Assembly (NCBI GenBank): GCA_964472135.1
Contig: CAYYJB010000001.1
Coordinates: 62,001-126,000, forward strand
DNA from: JAUREX01 sp964472135
Lineage (GTDB): Bacteria; Pseudomonadota; Alphaproteobacteria; Rhodobacterales; Rhodobacteraceae
DNA: 64,000 bases
Reading direction: 5' to 3'
Positions within the stretch are counted from its first letter, which is position 1. Every line of letters starts with the position of its first letter. The notes under the pieces are model-generated. The model saw only the letters and a program-made list of their open reading frames with translations. It made no database searches and was not told where the DNA came from. Made by a program: the position numbers and the translations under genes. Shown one piece after another: positions 15,261-22,330 of this stretch.

Positions 15261-16057
15261 CGCAGCGCTGCCGCGTCGCTGAGCCAGGGTGCCACTGCCG
15301 CCTCGAAGGCGGCGGGATCCTCCATGTTCGGCACATGCGCGAGGCCCGGCAGAAAGACCGCCTGCGCGTCGGGCGTCGCGGCGGCCATCGCCTCCATCGC
15401 CGCACGCGGGGCGCCCATGTCCTCGGCGCCGCCCAGATAGCGCACGGGGCGCGACATCCGCGGCAGGTGGCGCAGGTAATCGAGGCCCTTGAGCGCCGCC
15501 GCGCAGCCCGCATAGCCCGCGATCGGCGTCGCGAGGATCATCGCAGCCGCGCGCTCGCGCGCCGCGGGCGGACAGGCCGGGGTGAACCAGCGCGCGAGCG
15601 TGCCCTCGAGGATCGCCGCCATGCCGCCCGCGCGAATCGCCGCGATCCGGTCGTCCCAGCTTGCCACGAAGGGGGGCGGGGCATCGGCGCGCGCGTCGCA
15701 CACGATCAGCGTCCCGACGCGCCCCGGATGCCCGAGCCCGAGCCCCAGCGCCGTCATCCCGCCAAGCGAAAGCCCCATCACGTCAGCCCGCGCCGCGCCG
15801 ACATGGTCGAGAATCGCGACCATGTCCGCGACCAGCATCGCGAAGTCATACGCGCCCTCGGGCGCCTCCGATCCGCCGTGGCCGCGCGTGTCATAGCGCA
15901 ACACGCGGTGTGTTCGGGTCAGCAGCCCGATCTGGTCGTCCCACATGCGCAAATCGGCCGCGAGCGAGTTCGACAGCAAGAGCCACGGCTTGCCTGCCGC
16001 ACCATCGACGCGGAACGCCAGCCGCGCGCCGGCCGCCTGAACGTGCCCCGTCGTCAT
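15257..16057 (-). CDS. Alpha/beta hydrolase (3-oxoadipate enol-lactonase-like)
   Basis: The protein (266 residues) shows the alpha/beta-hydrolase order: LLLSNSLAADLRMW (oxyanion region), DTRGHGGSEAPEGAY, nucleophile elbow MGLSLGGMTAL with Ser about residue 100, and a late LAHVPNMEDP His. The pattern is close to PcaD enol-lactonase, but assignment to that reaction would need the rest of a protocatechuate pathway, which is not present here. It is coupled by four-base overlaps to both neighbours. Confidence 0.85.
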   Translation of the reverse strand: MTTGHVQAAGARLAFRVDGAAGKPWLLLSNSLAADLRMWDDQIGLLTRTHRVLRYDTRGHGGSEAPEGAYDFAMLVADMVAILDHVGAARADVMGLSLGGMTALGLGLGHPGRVGTLIVCDARADAPPPFVASWDDRIAAIRAGGMAAILEGTLARWFTPACPPAARERAAAMILATPIAGYAGCAAALKGLDYLRHLPRMSRPVRYLGGAEDMGAPRAAMEAMAAATPDAQAVFLPGLAHVPNMEDPAAFEAAVAPWLSDAAALR

Positions 16058-17157
16058 TCCGCGGCCTCGGTCATTGCGGGTCGGGCATCGATGCGCGGCA
16101 GGACCTTCTCGGCCAGAAGCACCATCGACCGTCGCGCCAGCGCCGGATCGGCCCAGTCGTGCCCGGCATAAAGGAGCGTGCCGAAATCGCCGACCGAATC
16201 GCGGAATGCTGCAACCTCGTCCGCGACCTTGTCGGGCGTCCCCCAGATCACCAGACGGTCGAGGACATGCTCGAGCGTCACCTCGCTGTCGGGCATCGAC
16301 TGGTCTTCCTTGAAGAGGTTGGCGCGGCCGTTCTTCACGAGCTTCGTCAGAAGCTGCTTGTAATAGAAGACATAGGGCGACTGCGGATCGCGGGCATAGG
16401 CGCGCGCGGTCGCGAGGTCATCGGCGACGAAGATCGACTTCGCCACCCGCCAGTTCGACAGATCGCCCGGCCGCCCGCCCTGCGCGCAGCCCTCGAGATA
16501 GCTGTCCTTGTGGGTCGCAACCCACTTGGGCATCAGGAAGTTCGCGCTGATCGGATCCCAGCCCCGCGCCGCCGCCGCCGCCACCCCCTTGGAGAAGGGC
16601 GCGACCGCCGTGACGACGATCGGCGGGTGCGGCCGCTGCAGCGGCTTGCCCACGATCCCCTGCCCGATCTGCGGCAGATGCGTGCGCTCGGTCGTGATCT
16701 TCCAGAACTTCCCTTCGAGATTGTAGGGCGCCTCGGTCGTCCAGAGCGCGAGAACCATGTCGATGGCCTCGAGGAACATCGCGTTGCGGTCATTGCCAAG
16801 ATTGCCGAAGATCTCGGCATCCGACAAAAGCCCGCCGGGCGAGATCCCGAAGATGAGCCGCCCGTCCATCAGGTGATCGAGCATCGCGATCTGGCCGGCG
16901 ACATGCGCGGGGTGCGAGTTGGGCAGGTTCACCGTGCCCGTGCCGATCCGCATCTGCCTCAGCCGCCCGGCAAGCGAGGCGATGAAGAGGGCCGACGAGG
17001 TGATGTTCTCGGCCAGATCGGTGACATGCTCGCCGACATAGGCCTCGGCGAAGCCAAGTTCATCTGCCAGCAGGAACGCGTCCTGATCCTCGCGCAGGCA
17101 CTGGCGCCAGTCCTTGTCGATCGGGTGGATCGGCATGGTAAAGAATCCGGCCTTCAT
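16054..17157 (-). CDS. Luciferase-like (LLM class) flavin-dependent monooxygenase
   Basis: The 367-residue protein has the bacterial-luciferase TIM-barrel signs: ADELGFAEAYVGEHVTD near the N-terminus, IGTGTVNLPNSHPAHVAGQIAMLDHLMDGR and FGISPGGLLSDAEIFG, as in LimB-type limonene monooxygenases. These enzymes take reduced FMN from a separate reductase; the flavin reductase at 18315-18833 is the likely partner. The start at 17157 has a good ribosome site (GAGGTGAC), which rules out the upstream ATG at 17172. It begins a five-gene run down to 12950. Confidence 0.88.
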   Translation of the reverse strand: MKAGFFTMPIHPIDKDWRQCLREDQDAFLLADELGFAEAYVGEHVTDLAENITSSALFIASLAGRLRQMRIGTGTVNLPNSHPAHVAGQIAMLDHLMDGRLIFGISPGGLLSDAEIFGNLGNDRNAMFLEAIDMVLALWTTEAPYNLEGKFWKITTERTHLPQIGQGIVGKPLQRPHPPIVVTAVAPFSKGVAAAAARGWDPISANFLMPKWVATHKDSYLEGCAQGGRPGDLSNWRVAKSIFVADDLATARAYARDPQSPYVFYYKQLLTKLVKNGRANLFKEDQSMPDSEVTLEHVLDRLVIWGTPDKVADEVAAFRDSVGDFGTLLYAGHDWADPALARRSMVLLAEKVLPRIDARPAMTEAAE

Positions 17158-17261
17158 CTTGTCACCTCGCACGCAGGGTTTCGGGCGGCCGTGCCGCCGC
17201 CATGGGCGTGAGATAGCGCGCCACGGACTTCAACGGAAATGATGATCTCTGATATTGCCGA

Positions 17262-18221
17262 TCAGGTTTCCGGCTGGCCCGGGCGCGCGGCCCGCCCCTC
17301 GGCGATGATGCGCGACCAGCGGGCGTCGCTCTCGGCGTGGGCGATCCGGAGGCGGTCGAGGAAGGCGCGCGCGGCGGGCGAAAGGGCGCGTGTCGCGGGC
17401 GAGATCAGCGCATAGCTCACGCTCAGCGCAGGATCCACGATCGGGTGCAGCCAGCGTTCCGCCCCTGCCAGATCCGCCGAGCAGATCGTCGCGGGCAGGA
17501 TCGTGGCATAATCCGACCGCGCCACGAAATCGAGCGTCGCGATCATCGCGTCCATGTCGAGCGTCGCCGCGGGCACGAGACCCGATTCGGCGAAGGCTGC
17601 ATCGAGCCTGTCGCGCCGCGCGTTGCCGCGCAGAGGCAGCACGAGTTTCATCGACGCGATTTCGGCCAGCGCCACGGGCGCGAGATGGGCGCGCGATCCG
17701 CCCGCCCGGGTCACGAGGATCTCGCGGTCGCGTCCGAAGGGTTCGATCCGCAACCCGTCGCGCGTCACCGGATGGGGCACCACCGCAAAGTCGAGTTCCG
17801 CCGCCGCCACCATGTCGACCAGAAGCGCGCTATAGCCCTCGATCACCCGCAGCGTCACGTCCGGATGGTCGGCGATGAGGTCCGTCAGCACCGGCGCCAG
17901 CACGCCCCGCGTGAAGGTCGGCATCAGCCCGACCGCGAGCGGCCCGGACACCCGCCCTGACAGGTTGCGCAGATCCTGCTCGGCTGCATCGAGACGATGC
18001 AGGATCTCAACCGCCACGCCATAAAGATGCCGCCCCGCCTCGGTCGGGGTGACCCCGCGCGCCGATCGGTCGAAGAGGCGCAACCCCAGCCTGTCCTCCA
18101 TGTTGCGGATCTGCATCGACAGGCCCGATTGCGTCGCGGCAAGGCGTTCGGCCGCGCGGCTGAAGGATCCTTCCTCGTAGATCGCGACAAAGGCGGAGAG
18201 CTGGCGCAGGTTCATGGGCAT
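17262..18221 (-). CDS. LysR-family transcriptional regulator
   Basis: The N-terminal helix-turn-helix is classic LysR: MNLRQLSAFVAIYEEGSF then RAAERLAATQSGLSMQIRNMEDRLGLRLFDR. The effector-binding domain follows to a total of about 319 residues. Possible starts are ATG 18221 and ATG 18215. It is divergent from the flavin reductase gene across 93 bases and lies upstream of the luciferase-like monooxygenase, so it is well placed to control both halves of this two-component monooxygenase. The effector is unknown. Confidence 0.9.
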   Translation of the reverse strand: MPMNLRQLSAFVAIYEEGSFSRAAERLAATQSGLSMQIRNMEDRLGLRLFDRSARGVTPTEAGRHLYGVAVEILHRLDAAEQDLRNLSGRVSGPLAVGLMPTFTRGVLAPVLTDLIADHPDVTLRVIEGYSALLVDMVAAAELDFAVVPHPVTRDGLRIEPFGRDREILVTRAGGSRAHLAPVALAEIASMKLVLPLRGNARRDRLDAAFAESGLVPAATLDMDAMIATLDFVARSDYATILPATICSADLAGAERWLHPIVDPALSVSYALISPATRALSPAARAFLDRLRIAHAESDARWSRIIAEGRAARPGQPET

Positions 18222-18314
18222 CACTCTGGGTGATATGGGCGAATAGAAAGTATTGTTTTTCCTAAAGCCTGTCAGCCCCTATCTGAGGATCGCAGCACGC
18301 GTGCGGAGGCCCCG

Positions 18315-18833
18315 ATGAATGCGCTGAACGACATCAGATCGCCCTCGGGGGCGTCCCAGGTGACACCGCAACGCTTCCGCGATGTGCTTGGTGCCTTTGC
18401 GACGGGCGTCACCATCATGACGGCGCGCGGCCCGGACGGTGCGCGCGTCGGGTGCACGGCCTCGTCCTTCAACACCGTCTCGCTCGAACCGCCGCTGGTG
18501 TTGTGGTCGCTCGGGCTGCGCGCCGCTTCGCTCGCGGTCTTTCGCGCGACCGATCACTTCGGCGTCAGCATCCTCGCCGAGGATCAGCGCGATCTCGCTC
18601 TGCACTTCGCCCGCCCGGCCGAGGACAAGTTCGCCGGCATCGCCATTCGCGAGGGGTCGCATGGCGTGCCGCTCATCTCCGGCGCGCTGGCGCATCTCGA
18701 ATGCAGGATCGTCGCCCGCTACGCGGGGGGAGACCACGAGATCATGCTCGGCGAGGTGCTCGATCTCGAGCGGCGCGATGGCGCCCCGCTCGTCTATCAT
18801 CGCGGTGGCTTCCACGGTTTGCGCGGCCTCTGA
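18315..18833 (+). CDS. Flavin reductase-family protein (HpaC-like)
   Basis: This 172-residue protein has the flavin-reductase-like split-barrel pattern: FRDVLGAFATGVTIMTARGPDG, GCTASSFNTVSLEPPLVLWSLG (FMN-binding strand), FGVSILAEDQRDLALHFA and VYHRGGFHGL at the end. HpaC-like proteins reduce FMN or FAD with NAD(P)H and pass it to a monooxygenase. The gene is divergent from LysR, and the luciferase-like monooxygenase lies on the other side, so I infer that they work together. Confidence 0.9.
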   Translation: MNALNDIRSPSGASQVTPQRFRDVLGAFATGVTIMTARGPDGARVGCTASSFNTVSLEPPLVLWSLGLRAASLAVFRATDHFGVSILAEDQRDLALHFARPAEDKFAGIAIREGSHGVPLISGALAHLECRIVARYAGGDHEIMLGEVLDLERRDGAPLVYHRGGFHGLRGL

Positions 18834-18835
18834 GG

Positions 18836-19252
18836 TCAGAGCGGCAGCGGCGCGTTCGCGCTGCGCTTGTCCTCGACGGTGGTAAAGGTCAGCACCGTCT
18901 CACCGATGTTCTCGAGATCGTGGGTCATGCTCTCGCCCGGGCCGAAGGCCATGTGGCGCGTCAGGCCGGTGTGATAGTCCATCTCGGTCACGCTGCCGTC
19001 CGGGCGGCGGGAACGGGCGCGCCCTTCGGAGGTCGCGACCCAGAAATAGTCGAGCACATGGGTGTGAAAACCTAGCCGCGCGCCGGGTTCGAGCGCGATG
19101 AGCCAGACGCGATAGCGATCGGTCTCGGACACGAGCGTGCTGCCCACGCGACCGTTGCGCGCCGCCGCGCGGGCTTCGGCTGCGAGGGGGGCGCTCCAGT
19201 GCGGGCGGCCGGCGAGATCGGCCGGCGTTTCGGCGGGGGCGGGCAGATCCAT
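18836..19252 (-). CDS. Cupin-domain protein
   Basis: The 138-residue sequence has a cupin barrel: GARLGFHTHVLDYFWVATSEGRARSR supplies a HxHxxxxx(Y/F) metal motif, and the second motif region is MTHDLENIGETVLTF. The end overlaps nothing but is only two bases from the flavin reductase stop. It is divergent from the FAD monooxygenase gene, and a TetR-type dyad lies midway between the two starts. It could be a small metal-dependent isomerase or dioxygenase; the reaction is not known. Confidence 0.8.
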   Translation of the reverse strand: MDLPAPAETPADLAGRPHWSAPLAAEARAAARNGRVGSTLVSETDRYRVWLIALEPGARLGFHTHVLDYFWVATSEGRARSRRPDGSVTEMDYHTGLTRHMAFGPGESMTHDLENIGETVLTFTTVEDKRSANAPLPL

Positions 19253-19294
19253 CGCGACTCTCCTGTGCTTGTGCCGGATACGGGTCCGAGGCTA

Positions 19295-19310
19295 TTTATA
19301 GGACGATAAA
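19295..19310. promoter_or_regulatory. TTTATAGGACGATAAA operator-like dyad
   Basis: A 16-base dyad (TTTAT...ATAAA) 43 bases from the cupin start and 45 bases from the FAD monooxygenase start. It matches TTTATCGGATGATAAA at 21532-21547 in 14 of 16 positions. AT-rich dyads stand out strongly in this GC-rich sequence. It is probably a second binding site for the TetR-family protein encoded at 21626-22327. Confidence 0.65.
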
Positions 19311-19354
19311 CAACGCGAGGCGAGTCCTTGCCGCGCGCGACGGAAAGGGCAGGA

Positions 19355-20551
19355 ATGGGCGGCAGGGCAATCATCGCGGGCGGATCGATCGGCGGGCTTT
19401 TCGCGGCCGCCATGCTGCGCCGTGCGGGGTGGGAGGTGATCGTCCTCGAACGCGCCCGGGCTGAGCTGGCCGGACGCGGCGCCGGGATCGTGACGCATGA
19501 TCTGCTCGTGCGGCTGATCGAGGCGGCGGGCGCGGATACGGCCGATCTCGGCGTGCAGGTCATGCGGCGCATCGCCTTCGACATGTCGGGCGCCGTCACG
19601 GCCGAGATGCCGCTGCCGCAGGTCGTGACAAGCTGGGAGAGGGTGCATTCCTCGCTCCGCCGCCTGATGCCCGAGGGCAGCTATCGCCTCGGCCATTCCA
19701 TCGCCGCGGTCGAGGATCTTGGCACCTCGGTCCGCTTGCGCACCGAGGAAGGGGCCGTCGTCGAGGGCGACATCGCGATCGGGGCGGATGGTTTCCGCTC
19801 GGCGGTGCGCGCAGGGGTCGCGCCCGGCACGGCGCCCGAGTGGTCGGGCTATGTTGTCTGGCGCGCGCTGGCGACCGAGGCCGACCTGCCCGCGCACATC
19901 CGGCGCGACGTGTTCGAGCATTTCGCCTTCTTTATGCCCGCCGGGTCGCAGATCCTGACCTATCCCATCGCGGGCCCCGACAACGACCTGCGCCCCGGTC
20001 ACCGGCGGCTGAACCTCGTGTGGTATCTGCCCGTTCGGCCCGAGGCGCTCGACGACATGCTGACCGACGCCGAGGGCCGCCGCCACGACATGACGATCCC
20101 GCCCCCCCTGATCCGCGACGAGGTGCTCGGGGCGATGATGGAGTCCGCGCGCGCGCGTCTGGCGCGGCCCTTCGTCGAGATCCTCGAACACGCCGAGCGG
20201 CCCTTCTTCACGCCGATCTACGACCATCTCGCGCCCGTCTTCGCCCGGGGACGGATCGCGCTTGCCGGCGATGCGGCCTCGGTCGCGCGACCCCATGTCG
20301 GGATGGGCGTCACCAAGGCCGCCGCGGATGCCGAGGCTCTGGCCCGCCACCTCGGGCAGGCCGAGCCGGTCGCGGCCTTGCGCGCCTATTCGGCCGAACG
20401 CCACGCGGCGGCGGCGCTGGCGCATGGCGTCGGCCGCACCCTCGGGTCTTGGATCGTTTCGGGGGGCGGGCGGGACGACGGCACCGCCCACCCGCGCGAG
20501 CGGGAATTTCTGGCGCAGACCGCCGTCGTGCCCGCCCGCCCCCTTACTTGA
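19355..20551 (+). CDS. FAD-dependent monooxygenase (2,6-dihydroxypyridine hydroxylase-like)
   Basis: This 398-residue protein is a class A flavoprotein monooxygenase: GGSIGGLFAAAMLRRAGWEVIVLERA (FAD GxGxxG-type), a DG-type motif IGADGFRSAVR and a GDAASVARPHVGMGVTKAAADA segment for FAD ribityl binding. The beginning and the RGAGIVTHDLL stretch resemble dihydroxypyridine hydroxylases (DhpH), which hydroxylate an N-heterocyclic ring with NADH and O2. The frame runs to a TTG at 19328, but ATG 19355 fits the start of the FAD motif. It shares an operator region with the cupin gene. Confidence 0.86.
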   Translation: MGGRAIIAGGSIGGLFAAAMLRRAGWEVIVLERARAELAGRGAGIVTHDLLVRLIEAAGADTADLGVQVMRRIAFDMSGAVTAEMPLPQVVTSWERVHSSLRRLMPEGSYRLGHSIAAVEDLGTSVRLRTEEGAVVEGDIAIGADGFRSAVRAGVAPGTAPEWSGYVVWRALATEADLPAHIRRDVFEHFAFFMPAGSQILTYPIAGPDNDLRPGHRRLNLVWYLPVRPEALDDMLTDAEGRRHDMTIPPPLIRDEVLGAMMESARARLARPFVEILEHAERPFFTPIYDHLAPVFARGRIALAGDAASVARPHVGMGVTKAAADAEALARHLGQAEPVAALRAYSAERHAAAALAHGVGRTLGSWIVSGGGRDDGTAHPREREFLAQTAVVPARPLT

Positions 20552-21497
20552 TCGCCTGCGGGTTGGCGGGCGATCCCGCCCCTCCGGGCAGGTTCAGGGG
20601 CGGCGCGCAGAAGAAGAATTCATAGACCCCGTCCGCCGCGCAATCCTCGGCCAGTTCCTTGACATAATAGATCTCGCCCATCGCGATCCCGATGGCCGGG
20701 ATCACGACCCAGTGCCAGGGCTGGTTGGCCTCGGTCGTCTCGTTCGGGCGCACCTCGCAGCCCCAGGTGTCGGCGCAGATGGCCGCGATATCCTTCTGCC
20801 GGATCCAGTAGCAGGTCTCGAAGGCAAGCCCCGGTGCGTCGCCGCCGGCGTATCCCGTCCAGTCGCCGCGCCGCAGGCACGATTCCTGATGCCCAGTGCG
20901 GACGATGACGAAATCGCCCTTGCGGATCTCCACCCCCTGCGCGGCGGCGCAGGCGTCTAGGTCGGCGTTGGTGATCGCATAGCCGAGCGGGAGCATCTCG
21001 ACCCCCTTCCAGCGCGCGACATCGAGCAGCACGCCACGGCCCACGCAGCGGTCGCGATAGTTCTCGATCCCGTTCTTGCGCGCGCCCTTGGCATCGACCA
21101 GCGTCGCCGGATAGCCATTCCACATCTTGTCATCGAGGAAGATGTGCGCGAGCGCGTCCCACTGGGTCGAAGCCTGGCAGGGCATGTTGATCGAATCGTC
21201 GGCATAGCGCAGGAATGCGCCCACGTCCTGATTGCCCGCCGCCGCGTCCGTGCCGGTCGCGAGCATGGTGTGGATGGGGTTCCAGCGCCCGCCGAAGAGG
21301 CCCGACTGGATCTTCTGGTCGAGCGCGAGGCCGAGCGCGAAGGTCTTGCCGCGCCGGATCAGTCGCGCTGCGGCCACCACATCCTCGGGCGTGACGTTGT
21401 TGAGCGTCCCGATCTGATCATCGGGCCCCCAGCGGCCCCAGTTCGACAGCTCGCGGGCAGCCTTGTAGATCGCCTCGCGGTTCACGGTCATCGGCAT
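20544..21497 (-). CDS. Cyclase-family (kynurenine formamidase-like) hydrolase
   Basis: The 317-residue protein matches the cyclase/isatin-hydrolase-like family: DDQIGTLNNVTPEDVVAAARLIRRGKTF near the start, STQWDALAHIF in place of the usual HxGTHxDxxxH metal motif, and RKGDFVIVRTGH with a second conserved block. The Asp and last His of the metal motif remain but the first two His are absent, as in a large subgroup with a QWD motif. Relatives open lactam or amide rings. The ATG at 21497 has a strong GGGAGGG ribosome site. The gene is divergent from a TetR regulator across a perfect dyad, and its 3' end overlaps that of the monooxygenase by eight bases. Confidence 0.87.
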   Translation of the reverse strand: MPMTVNREAIYKAARELSNWGRWGPDDQIGTLNNVTPEDVVAAARLIRRGKTFALGLALDQKIQSGLFGGRWNPIHTMLATGTDAAAGNQDVGAFLRYADDSINMPCQASTQWDALAHIFLDDKMWNGYPATLVDAKGARKNGIENYRDRCVGRGVLLDVARWKGVEMLPLGYAITNADLDACAAAQGVEIRKGDFVIVRTGHQESCLRRGDWTGYAGGDAPGLAFETCYWIRQKDIAAICADTWGCEVRPNETTEANQPWHWVVIPAIGIAMGEIYYVKELAEDCAADGVYEFFFCAPPLNLPGGAGSPANPQAIK

Positions 21498-21531
21498 GTC
21501 GCATCCCTCCCTCGCCGGCGCAGCGGCTTTG

Positions 21532-21547
21532 TTTATCGGATGATAAA
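21532..21547. promoter_or_regulatory. TTTATCGGATGATAAA operator-like perfect-arm dyad
   Basis: TTTATC and GATAAA are perfect inverted arms around GGAT, 35 bases upstream of the cyclase start and 79 bases upstream of the TetR start. It is nearly identical to the site at 19295-19310. Confidence 0.7.
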
Positions 21548-21625
21548 AAGCACGCGCCGCCCCATCCCGCAAGAGGCCCGTGGGCGCGCGGTTGCGCGCC
21601 GCGCCCGCCCGGCCTAGGGTGGGGC

Positions 21626-22327
21626 ATGGACACGCGCGGCGAGGAACGGATGGCACCGGCGGGGCAGGGGGCCGAGGCACCCGCGCCCGCCCGCCCGCAG
21701 CGCATGCTGCCCGAGGAACGCCGGCGCGCGCTGATCGAGAAGGCGACCGACTACTTCTCCGAGGCGGGGTTCGAGGGGGGCACGCGCGAACTGGCCAAGC
21801 GCATGGGCATCACCCAGCCGCTGATCTATCGCTACTTCCCCTCGAAGGATGATCTCGTGAACGAGGTCTATCGCGCCGTCTATCTCGAGAAATGGAAGGA
21901 CGACTGGGTGCACGGCCTCTGCCGGCGCGAGGTGCCGCTTGGTGAACGGCTGCTCGCCTTCTATGCAGACTATACCGCCACGGTGTTCGAGCGGCGCTGG
22001 ATGCGGATCTTCTTCTTTGCCGGTCTGCGCGGGCTCGACATCAACACCCGCTACATCGAACGTGTCCGCGCGCAGCTTCTGGTCCCGATCTGCCTGGAGG
22101 CGCGCGCGAGCTTCGGCTTCGATACGCAAGCGCCTGTCACGGATGCGGAAATGGCGCTAGCCTGGGTCATGCACGGGGCGATCTTCTATCACGGCGTGCG
22201 CGCGGTGATCTACAACCTGCCTGACCGGACCGACCCCGGCCACACAGCGCGGCTGGCAGTCGCTGCCTATCTGGCCGCGGCACCGCGCACCATCGCCGAC
22301 GCGCTCTCGACCCGGCCGCCGGCCTGA
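21626..22327 (+). CDS. TetR/AcrR-family transcriptional regulator
   Basis: After a Pro/Ala-rich N-terminal tail of about 28 residues, the HTH reads LIEKATDYFSEAGFEGGTRELAKRMGITQ with PLIYRYFPSKDDL as recognition helix and following segment, a canonical TetR pattern. The total is 233 residues. It is divergent from the cyclase gene, and the two similar dyads in this neighbourhood suggest that it controls the cupin, FAD monooxygenase and cyclase genes and its own gene. Confidence 0.92.
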   Translation: MDTRGEERMAPAGQGAEAPAPARPQRMLPEERRRALIEKATDYFSEAGFEGGTRELAKRMGITQPLIYRYFPSKDDLVNEVYRAVYLEKWKDDWVHGLCRREVPLGERLLAFYADYTATVFERRWMRIFFFAGLRGLDINTRYIERVRAQLLVPICLEARASFGFDTQAPVTDAEMALAWVMHGAIFYHGVRAVIYNLPDRTDPGHTARLAVAAYLAAAPRTIADALSTRPPA

Positions 22328-22330
22328 CGG

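Noticed and set aside
18242..18254. AATA-N5-TATT dyad as the LysR binding site
   Set aside because: The arms are only four bases long and there is no second copy; LysR sites cannot be called from this alone.
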